Shown here: positions 1 to 7,073 of the stretch, in pieces | Position numbering within the stretch: position 1 is the stretch's first letter | Layout: every line of letters starts with the position of its first letter | Assembly: GCA_900756495.1 (NCBI GenBank) | Contig: CAAEKI010000125.1 | Location: 1-23,626, forward strand | Direction: 5' to 3' | Length of the DNA stretch: 23,626 nucleotides | Source: an uncultured Oscillospiraceae bacterium | GTDB lineage: Bacteria > Bacillota > Clostridia > Oscillospirales > Oscillospiraceae | Position numbers and translations under genes: made by a program | The notes under the pieces: generated by a model | What the model saw: only the letters and a program-made list of their open reading frames with translations | Told to the model about the DNA's origin: nothing | Database searches by the model: none

Positions 1-874
1 AGTCCTCCAGCCGCCCGTTGGTACAGCTGCCGAGTACTGCCTGCTGGATAGCCGTGCCCTCCACCATGGTCACAGGGCATACGTTGTCTACGGTATGAGG
101 TCTTGCAACCGCCGGCTCCACTGTGCTCAGATCAAACTCCACTGTCTTCAGATACCCGGCGTCTGCATCGGCCTGAATGCCCAGTCCCGAATGGCAGGTA
201 AATCCGCATTTGGCTCCCATTTCGACCAACATGTTTGTCATGGTAAGATGCTGGGAGAGAGAACTATGTTCCAGATACTCGCCATAAAATTCCACACTCA
301 GGTAGTTTGCTCCGTCTGCTCCCAGTCTGCCGATAACATTCAGGATGATATCCTTTGCGCTGCAACCAGGGGGGAGCATTCCTTTTAGAATCACCCGTAT
401 GGTCTCCGGCACCCGGAACCACAGTTTACCCTCTTTGAGCACGGTAGAAATATCGGTAGCGCCCAGGCCTGTCGAAAGGGATCCCAGCGCACCGTACGTG
501 CAGGTATGGGAATCCGTCCCCACTACCAGCGACCCGGGCTTTATCAGACCGCTCTCCACCATAAGTTGATGGCATACCCCTCTGCCGCCTTCATAAAAGC
601 GAAGGCCCTGTTCCTTCACAAAATCACGCAGAAATGCGTGGATGTTTGCCAGCTTTTCATTGGAGGGGGGACAGCAGTGGTCGAAAATGACGACAACCTT
701 GTCGGGGTTAAAGACCTTGCTGCCACCCATATTTCTAAAAGCGCGCACCGCCAAGGGTCCGTTAGCGTCATGCATCATAACGATGTCCACATCGGCAAGT
801 ACCACATCATTTGCATATGCGCTTACCCCAGCATGGCTGCTCAATATCTTTTCCGCTATTGTCTTTCCATGCAT
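1..874 (-). CDS. Aconitase/3-isopropylmalate dehydratase-like large subunit (partial, 3' end outside window)
   Basis: Hydro-lyase of the LeuC/homoaconitase branch of the aconitase superfamily, a [4Fe-4S] enzyme that moves a hydroxyl group by dehydration and rehydration. Translating the minus strand from ATG 874 gives 291 uninterrupted residues. The N-terminus reads GKTIAEKIL, then FDHCCPPSNEK, GTDSHTCTYGALG near residue 133, and LGSCTNGRLED at the window edge; the Cys of SCTNGR is the first cluster ligand, and the CxxC pair should lie beyond position 1. Family members are about 420 residues, so roughly 70% is visible. ATG 874 is chosen because AAAGGAA lies 7-11 bases upstream. It follows the FAD oxidoreductase gene by 87 bp on the same strand. 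The separate small subunit expected for this branch would be to the left. The substrate cannot be read from sequence: isopropylmalate, homocitrate, dimethylmalate or citramalate types remain possible. Confidence 0.9.
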   Translation of the reverse strand, partial: MHGKTIAEKILSSHAGVSAYANDVVLADVDIVMMHDANGPLAVRAFRNMGGSKVFNPDKVVVIFDHCCPPSNEKLANIHAFLRDFVKEQGLRFYEGGRGVCHQLMVESGLIKPGSLVVGTDSHTCTYGALGSLSTGLGATDISTVLKEGKLWFRVPETIRVILKGMLPPGCSAKDIILNVIGRLGADGANYLSVEFYGEYLEHSSLSQHLTMTNMLVEMGAKCGFTCHSGLGIQADADAGYLKTVEFDLSTVEPAVARPHTVDNVCPVTMVEGTAIQQAVLGSCTNGRLED

Positions 875-961
875 GACAATATTCCTTTCGGTTAAACTGT
901 TTTCCCTGCAATCTCAGCAGCCGTATCCGTCTGTCGCAAATGTATCGCTTCGAACGCTGAA

Positions 962-2572
962 TTAAAATGATTCGCCTGCTACATAGTCCTTGAATTCATA
1001 GGTAAAGCCTAAGGTCTCCTGCAACTCGCGGATATCAACATCACGGGGCCTGATATGTTCTCTGACGGCAAGGGCTGCGGCCACGCCGGCTGCCTCACCG
1101 TACTGCATACAGGGAACCATGGATGAGATCCTCACCAAGTAGTGCTTGGATATCGAGCGTCCTCCCACAAGAAGATTGTCCACCGTTTTGGGGACAAGGC
1201 TCCGGTAGGGTACGGTAAACGGCTTCTTTGTCTCAAACCACATGCGGAATCCATATTGTCCGTTGATAAGATGCAGATTGTTTGCACGCCAGACATTGGC
1301 GATTGCATCCTCAAACTGTCTGCCTGAGCCAATATCCTCTAATGTCACACAGTACTCGCCTACAATTTGTCTGCTGTCACGGCCGCTGTATGTGGCATTC
1401 TTGATGATGTACGCATTCTCAAACCCCGGAATTCGCTCCCGGAAGAATTTCATATAAATCCAGTTGATTCTTCGGCAGAGGACAAGCGCATGGCTGATAG
1501 CCTCTTCATTCGTGGAATCTACCAGGCACTCATGCACACCAGACATGGCCTGATCAAAGCGGACCCTGCCGTCACGGACAATACCAAACCAGTTAAAACT
1601 GGGGGACTTCGGATAAATCGGAAGCGGAGTCGTCGTATTGGGCATGTAAGGCGTCTCGGGATACGGATGATCTTTGAGATACTGGAACCATTCAGCTTCC
1701 ACACAGTCCTTCAGCACCAGGAACTCACCGTTTTTCATCGCCTCATATTGCTCATCCCAGGAGAGCCGTTTTCCCTCCATGTGATGTTCGCCGGTATCGC
1801 CCTTTTTCAGCGAAAATCTCGCGTCGGGCGACTTCGCCCCGCCGTTTGTCAGCATATACTTGTCGTGCAGTATCGCTTCCTTTTCCTCCGGCGTGGGCTC
1901 CGGACGGTTTTTCAGGTACTCCAGGAAGCGCTCCACATCTATGCCGCCAATCTGCATCTGCAGAGAGATGCCATGCGCCCTTCCTGTGTCGTCGCCGTAA
2001 GTAAAATCAACCCCGGCCCTCGTCGCGATATCGGCGTCTGCGCTGCAGTCAATTACCACCTTCGCCTTAATAACCTGAGGTCCTGACTTATTGGCAATGA
2101 CGATACCGGTTACGGCGTCGCCCTCTTTTATAACGTCAAACGCCGTGGTGTTGAACAGGACCTCAACGCCAGCCTCCTTCATCATTTGGTCCAGCGCATA
2201 AATCACCACTTCTTCGTCCACATTTTCCCGCAGGCTGGGGTCTCCGTAGTGCCCTCGAAACCCTGTTCCGTTTTCCTCGTAAATGCGGTTATAAATGCCC
2301 ATGGTGATAGGCGTCTTTGCCACCAAGGGGTTGTCCCAATCCGAGGTGGGATGCTTTTTGCTGCTGTAGTTGCTGTCCGACCGGTATCCATGCAGGCTGT
2401 GGACCAACCCCAGCGACATATTGCCGCCCAGCGCATAGTAGCGCTCAACCAGCAAGGTCTTTGCGCCGTTTTTTGCCGCTGCCAGCGCCGCGGCCACTCC
2501 TCCGGGCCCGCCCCCAACAACAGCGACATCCACCTCCCGATAGACAGGCATCTCCAGGACATGCTTAATCAT
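962..2572 (-). CDS. FAD-dependent oxidoreductase (PF12831-type)
   Basis: A 536-residue flavoprotein. The N-terminus has the Rossmann FAD motif GGGPGG (residues 20-25) followed by a ribose-binding acidic residue in LLVERYYALGG (Glu43). A central VIDCSADADIATRAG stretch and a C-terminal NLLVGGRSISKHYLV...GEAAGVAAALAV segment are typical of the FAD_oxidored family, whose members are annotated as dehydrogenases or reductases of largely unknown substrate. There is no signal peptide, so it should be cytoplasmic. The start ATG has AAGGAG ten bases upstream. It is the fourth gene of the leftward operon, 43 bp after the hydroxyacid dehydrogenase gene and 87 bp before the aconitase-like gene. In this context it probably oxidises or reduces a carbon-carbon or alcohol bond in an organic-acid intermediate; that role is inferred. 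Confidence 0.88.
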   Translation of the reverse strand: MIKHVLEMPVYREVDVAVVGGGPGGVAAALAAAKNGAKTLLVERYYALGGNMSLGLVHSLHGYRSDSNYSSKKHPTSDWDNPLVAKTPITMGIYNRIYEENGTGFRGHYGDPSLRENVDEEVVIYALDQMMKEAGVEVLFNTTAFDVIKEGDAVTGIVIANKSGPQVIKAKVVIDCSADADIATRAGVDFTYGDDTGRAHGISLQMQIGGIDVERFLEYLKNRPEPTPEEKEAILHDKYMLTNGGAKSPDARFSLKKGDTGEHHMEGKRLSWDEQYEAMKNGEFLVLKDCVEAEWFQYLKDHPYPETPYMPNTTTPLPIYPKSPSFNWFGIVRDGRVRFDQAMSGVHECLVDSTNEEAISHALVLCRRINWIYMKFFRERIPGFENAYIIKNATYSGRDSRQIVGEYCVTLEDIGSGRQFEDAIANVWRANNLHLINGQYGFRMWFETKKPFTVPYRSLVPKTVDNLLVGGRSISKHYLVRISSMVPCMQYGEAAGVAAALAVREHIRPRDVDIRELQETLGFTYEFKDYVAGESF

Positions 2573-2615
2573 GTTTAAACGTCTCCTTTTCGGTATATTC
2601 GCGGCGCCTGCCCTA

Positions 2616-3578
2616 TTACCAGCTTCCGCCGTTGACTACATGGGGAAATGTAAGCTTCTCCCCGCGGCTGATTGCGTATATCTGATCGGCGCAGCGCTGA
2701 GCCATCTGAGCCGCATCGTCAGCAGTATTTCCGCCCAAGTGCGGGGTGAGCACTACATTCTGAAGCTCTGCAAAAGGGCCGTCTGCCATCGTGTCCTTCT
2801 CCAGTGCATCAAGACCTGCTGCGCAGAGCTTCCCGGAGCGAAGCGCCTGGCCGAGCGCCTCGAGGTCAACCAATTCCTCGCGGGCGGTATTGATAAGCAG
2901 CGCGCCCTTCTTCATTTTCGCAAGGGTTTCACTGTTTACCATTTTGGCGGTAGAATCAAGCAGTGGAACGTGGAGGGAAATGATATCGCACGCGCCCCAG
3001 ATTTCCTCCAGCGGGCAGAAGGCAACACCCAGCTCCAATTCCTTCTCAGGCGCAAGGGGGTAGGCGTCATAGTAGAGGATTTCCGCGCCGAATGCCTTGC
3101 ACAGAGCCGCTACCCTGCGGCCGATATTGCCGATGCCGATGATTCCCACCGTCTTACCGCTGATGGTGTGGGATTTTGCAGCGTAAGCTTCACGCTCCCA
3201 CTTGCCCTCTTGCATTCCCACGGTAAGCGGCACCACATTGCGGTAGGCGGCCAGCATCAGCGCAACAGCCATCTCCGATACAGGAACAGAATTGACCCCG
3301 TAACATACCGCTACAGGGATTTTTTTCTTTGCGGCGGCCTCAATATCCACCGTATCATAACCTGCACCCCAGCGCTGAATGAGCTTGACCTTCTTCATTG
3401 CCGCAATATCGGCGGCATTGAGATTTAAAGTCCTCAGTATGACGTAGTCGGCATCCGCCAGCCTTCCATACTCATCCCGGCGCGTAATAAAGGACAGCTC
3501 AAAGTCGTCTGCCAGCGCGTTTTCCAGCGCTTTCTTCATTGTCTCATTAAATGGGCCGATGATCAGTACCTTTTCCAT
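2616..3578 (-). CDS. NAD-dependent D-2-hydroxyacid dehydrogenase
   Basis: A 320-residue member of the D-isomer-specific 2-hydroxyacid dehydrogenase family, which interconverts 2-hydroxy and 2-oxo acids. The nucleotide-binding motif GIGNIG is at residues 148-153, with Asp171 at the end of the second beta strand favouring NAD over NADP. The catalytic triad is Arg233 (in NTAREELVD), Glu260 (in GLDALE) and His280 (in LTPHLGGNT), so it appears active. Its length matches the family. The start overlaps the operon tightly: a GGAGGAG ribosome site lies in the last codons of the MmgE/PrpD gene and only 2 bp separate that stop from this ATG, so translation is probably coupled. Within the operon it would supply or consume the 2-oxo acid handled by the RraA-like lyase. 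It could also be phosphoglycerate dehydrogenase-like, but it lacks an ACT domain. Confidence 0.9.
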   Translation of the reverse strand: MEKVLIIGPFNETMKKALENALADDFELSFITRRDEYGRLADADYVILRTLNLNAADIAAMKKVKLIQRWGAGYDTVDIEAAAKKKIPVAVCYGVNSVPVSEMAVALMLAAYRNVVPLTVGMQEGKWEREAYAAKSHTISGKTVGIIGIGNIGRRVAALCKAFGAEILYYDAYPLAPEKELELGVAFCPLEEIWGACDIISLHVPLLDSTAKMVNSETLAKMKKGALLINTAREELVDLEALGQALRSGKLCAAGLDALEKDTMADGPFAELQNVVLTPHLGGNTADDAAQMAQRCADQIYAISRGEKLTFPHVVNGGSW

Positions 3579-3580
3579 AA

Positions 3581-4951
3581 TTACTCCTCCGGCACCATCT
3601 GTACGAAAAATGACGACAGATCGGTCCCCTTTTCAAAATGCATGGCGGATGCAAAAATCCGCTCCTGCTGCCCGGCTCCCAGCAGGCCGTCTGCACAGGC
3701 GCTTAGTTTTCTCCTCAGATCGACCTTGTCAACGGGATAGCGCTTTTCACCTTTGGGAACCTCCACAGCGCTCTCAAGACTGGTCCCGTTCTTCAGTCTA
3801 AGCTCCATACGGGCACCGCGGATCATGTTCTTGCGATCCTCCAGTTCAGGGCAGGATACGATTTCCATACGTTCAATGAGGTATTTCACTCTTTCGCTCA
3901 TATTTGCCGCCCTGTAGAGATCTGCCAGCGTAAAACCGGCGTCCAGCAGCCCGACGGCGGCGGCATAAGTCAAACTGAACTTGGCCTCATCCTCACTCTT
4001 GGGAAACCGAATCAGTCCGGTCAATTTCTCAGAGGCAGGATAAGTATATAGAATCACGCTTTCGATATCCTCTGGCACAAATCCGCCCTTTTGGTTCAAA
4101 AGTACCGCGCAGTCTACCATTGCATGCATATGCCGGCAGGCGGGGTAGAGCTTGATATAAGTGGTATCCATGAGGAATGTCCTGCCGAGATCCTTGGTGA
4201 CAGACGGGATATCCGTTTCGTCAGCAAAGGCCTTGAAGTAGCCCTTGCTTCCATCCAGCGGTGCGATCGGCCCCACAGCCCCGCCTTCGGCCAAAAGGGC
4301 GCACATGACGCCATGATAGGCAGATTTCGCGGGATTAATCGGCTTCATCGCCTGGCCAGATTCATTCAGCTCCATGAGGCCCGATGCAGACGTCGCCGCA
4401 AGCCCGATGGCTGCATGGGTCTTTTCAGCATTTAGCTTTAAGACTCTTGCCGCTGCTGCCGCTGCTGCCACTGTGCCCGAAGTCCCTGTCCCGTTGAATC
4501 CCCTTTGAAGATGAGACGGCATGATGGCACTGGACAGTCGAATAAATATCTCATATCCGGCAACAATCGCCGGCGCAATGTCCTCGTAAGCCGCCCCGCG
4601 CCACTCCCCAAGCGCCAGTACCGCGGGTATCACACAAACGCCGGGATGGCCGTTTGCAAGCATATGCCCGTCGTCCATATCCGCTCCATTGCAGAGAAAT
4701 GCGTTACAGTACGCAGCCTGCGCGGCAGGGAGCTTCTTCTTAGAAAACAGCAGCGTACTCTGTTCCGCACCGCCCTGTTCCGTAATAACCTTGAGCACAA
4801 CAGCGTTCATTGCCCGATTGACGCCATGGCCGGCAGCAGCAGACGCAACAAAGTCGAGCATTCGAATCTTCAGGTCATCACGGATATATTCGGGAATATC
4901 AGTAAGTTCAAGTCCACTAGAAAATTCCGCCAATAGCTGTGAAGTATTCAT
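3581..4951 (-). CDS. MmgE/PrpD family protein (paralogue 1)
   Basis: A 456-residue member of the MmgE/PrpD fold, which includes 2-methylcitrate dehydratase, cis-aconitate decarboxylase and iminodisuccinate epimerases. Visible hallmarks are the acidic active-site segment GADMDDGHMLANGHPGV (about residues 89-105), an Ala-rich helix with GTSGTVAAAAAAARVL, Lys in MKPINPAKSAYHG, and YPACRHMHAMVDC. ATG 4951 is preferred over the in-frame upstream ATG 4978: the purine-rich GAGGAGAGAAGAGG lies just before 4951, and MNTSQLLAEF is a normal family N-terminus. It follows the RraA-like gene by 30 bp and is coupled to the hydroxyacid dehydrogenase gene. Expected reaction: dehydration, epimerisation or decarboxylation of a branched polycarboxylate, cytoplasmic. 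A second family member lies at 19495-20901 but differs in the active-site segment. Confidence 0.9.
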   Translation of the reverse strand: MNTSQLLAEFSSGLELTDIPEYIRDDLKIRMLDFVASAAAGHGVNRAMNAVVLKVITEQGGAEQSTLLFSKKKLPAAQAAYCNAFLCNGADMDDGHMLANGHPGVCVIPAVLALGEWRGAAYEDIAPAIVAGYEIFIRLSSAIMPSHLQRGFNGTGTSGTVAAAAAAARVLKLNAEKTHAAIGLAATSASGLMELNESGQAMKPINPAKSAYHGVMCALLAEGGAVGPIAPLDGSKGYFKAFADETDIPSVTKDLGRTFLMDTTYIKLYPACRHMHAMVDCAVLLNQKGGFVPEDIESVILYTYPASEKLTGLIRFPKSEDEAKFSLTYAAAVGLLDAGFTLADLYRAANMSERVKYLIERMEIVSCPELEDRKNMIRGARMELRLKNGTSLESAVEVPKGEKRYPVDKVDLRRKLSACADGLLGAGQQERIFASAMHFEKGTDLSSFFVQMVPEE

Positions 4952-4981
4952 CAGGCCTCTTCTCTCCTCGCCGAGCAAATG

Positions 4982-5680
4982 CTACATATCCTTCAACATA
5001 TCAAGCACCCATTGCGGCGCCAGCTGAGGAGGTTCCTTTCCCTCAGCGACACAGCAGTTGTAAGCCGCGATGGTCTTTTCCCGCTCTTCTTCATAGGCCA
5101 GTTTGGCCTCAGCTTTTTCAAGCACTTCGTATACATGCTCGCGCGGTACAACTGTAACGCCGTCGGCGCCGCCGACGACCAGGTCGCCGGGATTGACAGG
5201 AATTCCGCCGCAGACTATTGGCATATTGACCTCGCCAGGCTCCTTCTTAATTGGTCCGGCCTGTAAAATGCCCCTGGAATATACCGGAAATTCCAACTCC
5301 AAGCATCCCAGCGTATCCCTGGTATACCCGTCTACCACCATTCCTTCCAGTCCAACAGCCTTAGCCGCCCCCATAATGAGGTCGCCGAAGTAGGCGCGCT
5401 TATCATAGCCTTTCCCGTCAATCACCATGACATAGCCAGGTTTGGCGGAATATGTGGCCACATGAATGGGGAAGTTATCTCCGTTATCGGTACTCACAGT
5501 GATGGCGGTTCCAACCATCGTCAATTCCTTGTTGACAGGCATCATTGCTGCGTCCATGCATCCGTCATTGACGATCCCCATATTCTTCATCCCATCACAC
5601 AGAAGTGCAGGATTGAGCCTCCTTGCCCGCTCAATGACATCGTCCGGAAGAAGTTCAGGCAGCCCTTTATAGTTGCTCAT
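4982..5680 (-). CDS. RraA family lyase (4-hydroxy-2-oxo acid aldolase/oxaloacetate decarboxylase-like)
   Basis: A 232-residue RraA-fold protein. Members cleave 4-carboxy-4-hydroxy-2-oxoadipate or 4-hydroxy-4-methyl-2-oxoglutarate to pyruvate plus a 2-oxo acid, or decarboxylate oxaloacetate; the E. coli RraA regulator shares the fold but lacks catalysis. Supporting sequence: FGDLIMGAAKAVGLEG (98-113), the catalytic Arg-Asp pair in VVDGYTRD (Arg121, Asp122), FPVYSRG, and the C-terminal PGDLVVGGADGVTVVP. In many relatives the last motif reads GDADGV, whereas here it is GGADGV. It is longer at the C-terminus than E. coli RraA, as are many aldolase-type members. AAGGA lies about 12 bases before the ATG. 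It is the first gene of the leftward operon, about 40 nt after the predicted transcription start. With intact Arg-Asp it is probably a lyase and the final carbon-carbon cleaving step. Confidence 0.86.
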   Translation of the reverse strand: MSNYKGLPELLPDDVIERARRLNPALLCDGMKNMGIVNDGCMDAAMMPVNKELTMVGTAITVSTDNGDNFPIHVATYSAKPGYVMVIDGKGYDKRAYFGDLIMGAAKAVGLEGMVVDGYTRDTLGCLELEFPVYSRGILQAGPIKKEPGEVNMPIVCGGIPVNPGDLVVGGADGVTVVPREHVYEVLEKAEAKLAYEEEREKTIAAYNCCVAEGKEPPQLAPQWVLDMLKDM

Positions 5681-5703
5681 TAAAATTTCATATCCTTTCT
5701 TAT

Positions 5704-5733
5704 TTGAAATATTTTTTTCATTTATGGTATAAT
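5704..5733 (+). promoter_or_regulatory. Possible rightward promoter with no assigned gene
   Basis: TTGAAA (5704-5709) and a perfect TATAAT (5728-5733) are 18 bp apart on the plus strand, overlapping the leftward promoter. A transcript would run about 460 nt before the regulator start at 6201, which already has a better promoter at 6111-6139. The box may be chance in an AT-rich stretch. Confidence 0.3.
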
Positions 5734-5761
5734 CTTAGCAAATGACATATGAACATGTCAA
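5732..5761 (-). promoter_or_regulatory. Sigma-A promoter of the leftward catabolic operon
   Basis: On the minus strand TTGACA (5761-5756) and TAAGAT (5737-5732) are separated by 18 bp. Transcription would start near 5724, leaving about a 43-nt leader before the RraA-like ATG. The -35 box and spacer are covered by the inverted repeat at 5743-5760. Confidence 0.75.
5743..5760. promoter_or_regulatory. Inverted repeat, probable operator of the RpiR-type regulator
   Basis: TGACAT and ATGTCA form perfect 6-bp arms around a 6-bp spacer (ATGAAC). The site occupies most of the interval between the -10 and -35 boxes of the leftward operon and overlaps its -35 box, a position where a bound protein would block polymerase. 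Binding by the adjacent MurR/RpiR protein is an inference from position and symmetry only. Confidence 0.55.
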
Positions 5762-5833
5762 TATTTTTTACAGCAGAAAGCAATAATTTTGTCTGAATCA
5801 ACAAAGCGAATCCATTTGAATGTACAATTGCAC

Positions 5834-5865
5834 CAAATAAAGCCCGCAGGTTCACTGCCTGGGCT
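5834..5865 (-). terminator. Terminator-like hairpin, minus strand
   Basis: Read on the minus strand, AGCCCAGG pairs with CCT-(GC bulge)-GGGCT around a 7-nt loop and is followed by TTATTT. It faces the catabolic operon from upstream, yet no minus-strand gene lies to its right before 7851. The bulge makes it weaker than the hairpin at 5885-5929. Confidence 0.35.
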
Positions 5866-5884
5866 GCTCTACTATACGGAATCC

Positions 5885-5929
5885 AAAAAGGCATGTACCC
5901 CCTCCGAACGATGTTGGAGGGGGTACATG
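5885..5929 (-). terminator. Strong hairpin with U-tract on the minus strand
   Basis: CATGTACCCCCTCC (5892-5905) and its exact complement (5916-5929) make a perfect 14-bp stem with a 10-nt loop. On the minus strand the stem is followed by CCTTTTTGG, giving an intrinsic-terminator shape; on the plus strand no T-run follows. The stem also makes it a possible protein-binding palindrome. No leftward gene ends here. Confidence 0.5.
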
Positions 5930-6110
5930 TGCTGAAGCGGTCAATATAAAAGGCAGGCACAATACGCAAATATGTGAGTATGTTGGAAACTTTCTGGTGA
6001 AACCCCTGTTTCTATTCTCCGCAAGCAGCAAAATGGTGGCTGCGGCCGCCGTTTCGTGTCACGACCGGGACTGCTATGCGGACCAAAGCGCACAGTTTTT
6101 CATCTCTGTC

Positions 6111-6139
6111 TTGAAAATTTTATTTCACAATGTTATAAT
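6111..6139 (+). promoter_or_regulatory. Extended -10 promoter of the RpiR-type regulator gene
   Basis: TTGAAA (6111-6116), 17-bp spacer, TATAAT (6134-6139) with a TG one base upstream of the -10. Transcription should start near 6146, giving a leader of about 55 nt to ATG 6201. The position rules out the longer upstream reading frame. Confidence 0.82.
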
Positions 6140-6200
6140 TTTGTTGCAATTTTGTAACAGGTGGATCTATGCTCCCAAAATACCAGACAGGAGAATGTTT

Positions 6201-7049
6201 ATGGCCAGTGAAATATTGCATAGAATTGAGGACCGTATTCCCAAGATGACAAAAAAGCAGCAGCTTATTGCCTTAGTCATCCTGCGCGATCCGCTGTTTG
6301 TAGCTTTTTCCACAGTCCACGACTTTGCTGCCCGCGCCGGCGTCAGTCCGGCATCCATTGTCCGGTTTGCGAAGCAATTCTCCGATGGCTTCCCTGAGCT
6401 TCAATCTGAGATCCAGGCGTATATACAGACTACGTCCGATCCGGTCAAGCGTATGGAGCTGAATTTTATTCCCGCTTCAGACAGCGGCGTGTTGATCACA
6501 AAAATTTATGAAACCCAACTCAATAATCTGCGCAGCACATTTAACAGAGCTTTTATCTCCTCTACCATTGAAGCAGTAGCGCTTATTGCGCAAGCCAAAC
6601 ATATTTATACGTTCGGCTCCAGGGGCAGCCGCTCCGTAGCATATTATCTTGGACATCATTTGAACCGCGTTTTTAAAAATGCGGATATGATCCCGGACGA
6701 TGATCGTCTGGCAGACAGCACGCTGCGCGCCACAGAACAGGATGTGGCGATTATATTCGCTCTTCCCCGGTACAGCGCCCGGCTCCTATCCGTAGCAGAG
6801 CAATTACACAATATGGGAGTCAGGCTCATCACTATAAACGATTCCCCCAAATCTCCTTTTGCCGCTCTCAGTGACGTGTCCTTCTATGTCTCTTACCACA
6901 GCAACGACTTCCACAATTCCCAACTATCCTCAATGCTTCTAGCTGAAATTATTATTTCCCTTGTCATTAATTATGATCGGGAAACCGCCCTGCAAAGTCT
7001 TGAAAAGATTGAGAAAAGCTTTACAGATATGGGACAGTTTGTTATATGA
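6201..7049 (+). CDS. MurR/RpiR family transcriptional regulator
   Basis: A 282-residue regulator with an N-terminal HTH_6 domain (about residues 1-77; MTKKQQLIA, then the HTH AARAGVSPASIVRFAKQF) and a C-terminal SIS domain (about 125-255; YTFGSRGSRSVAYYLGHHL), the phosphosugar-type ligand fold. ATG 6201 is chosen because AGGAG at 6188-6192 lies 8 bases upstream; the ATG at 6195 is too close to it. It is transcribed divergently from the five-gene acid-catabolic operon and is the obvious candidate regulator for it, probably through the inverted repeat at 5743-5760. RpiR proteins usually sense sugar phosphates, so its effector here may be an unusual ligand such as an organic acid. The SIS motif Ser residues are present, so ligand binding is plausible. 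Confidence 0.9.
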   Translation: MASEILHRIEDRIPKMTKKQQLIALVILRDPLFVAFSTVHDFAARAGVSPASIVRFAKQFSDGFPELQSEIQAYIQTTSDPVKRMELNFIPASDSGVLITKIYETQLNNLRSTFNRAFISSTIEAVALIAQAKHIYTFGSRGSRSVAYYLGHHLNRVFKNADMIPDDDRLADSTLRATEQDVAIIFALPRYSARLLSVAEQLHNMGVRLITINDSPKSPFAALSDVSFYVSYHSNDFHNSQLSSMLLAEIIISLVINYDRETALQSLEKIEKSFTDMGQFVI

Positions 7050-7073
7050 CGATGTCGATGAGGAGGAAGGACA

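Larger units (their letters stand above)
5681..6200. other. Intergenic control region between catabolic operon and RpiR-type regulator
   Basis: This 520-bp stretch has no convincing gene. From left to right it holds the overlapping promoters and 18-bp inverted repeat near 5704-5761, two minus-strand terminator-like hairpins (5834-5865 and 5885-5929), an unexplained mixed-composition stretch from about 5930 to 6105, and the regulator promoter at 6111-6139. An open frame beginning at 5997 runs into the regulator, but it starts upstream of the promoter and has no ribosome site, so it is not taken as coding. Confidence 0.7.

Noticed and set aside
610..680. Apparent frameshift in the aconitase-like gene near a run of six G
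   Set aside because: A careful recount of the run (and of a similar one near 370) shows both keep the frame; the 291-residue translation is uninterrupted.
5718..5969. 83-codon minus-strand open frame in the control region
   Set aside because: It runs through the operon promoter and both hairpins, has no recognisable family or ribosome site, and is best seen as chance.
5930..6110. Possible riboswitch in the control region
   Set aside because: No known riboswitch core could be recognised, and no downstream transcript would carry it in a sensible place.
5997..6200. N-terminal extension of the RpiR-type regulator from ATG 5997
   Set aside because: It starts upstream of the regulator's promoter (6111-6139), has no ribosome site, and adds sequence foreign to the family.
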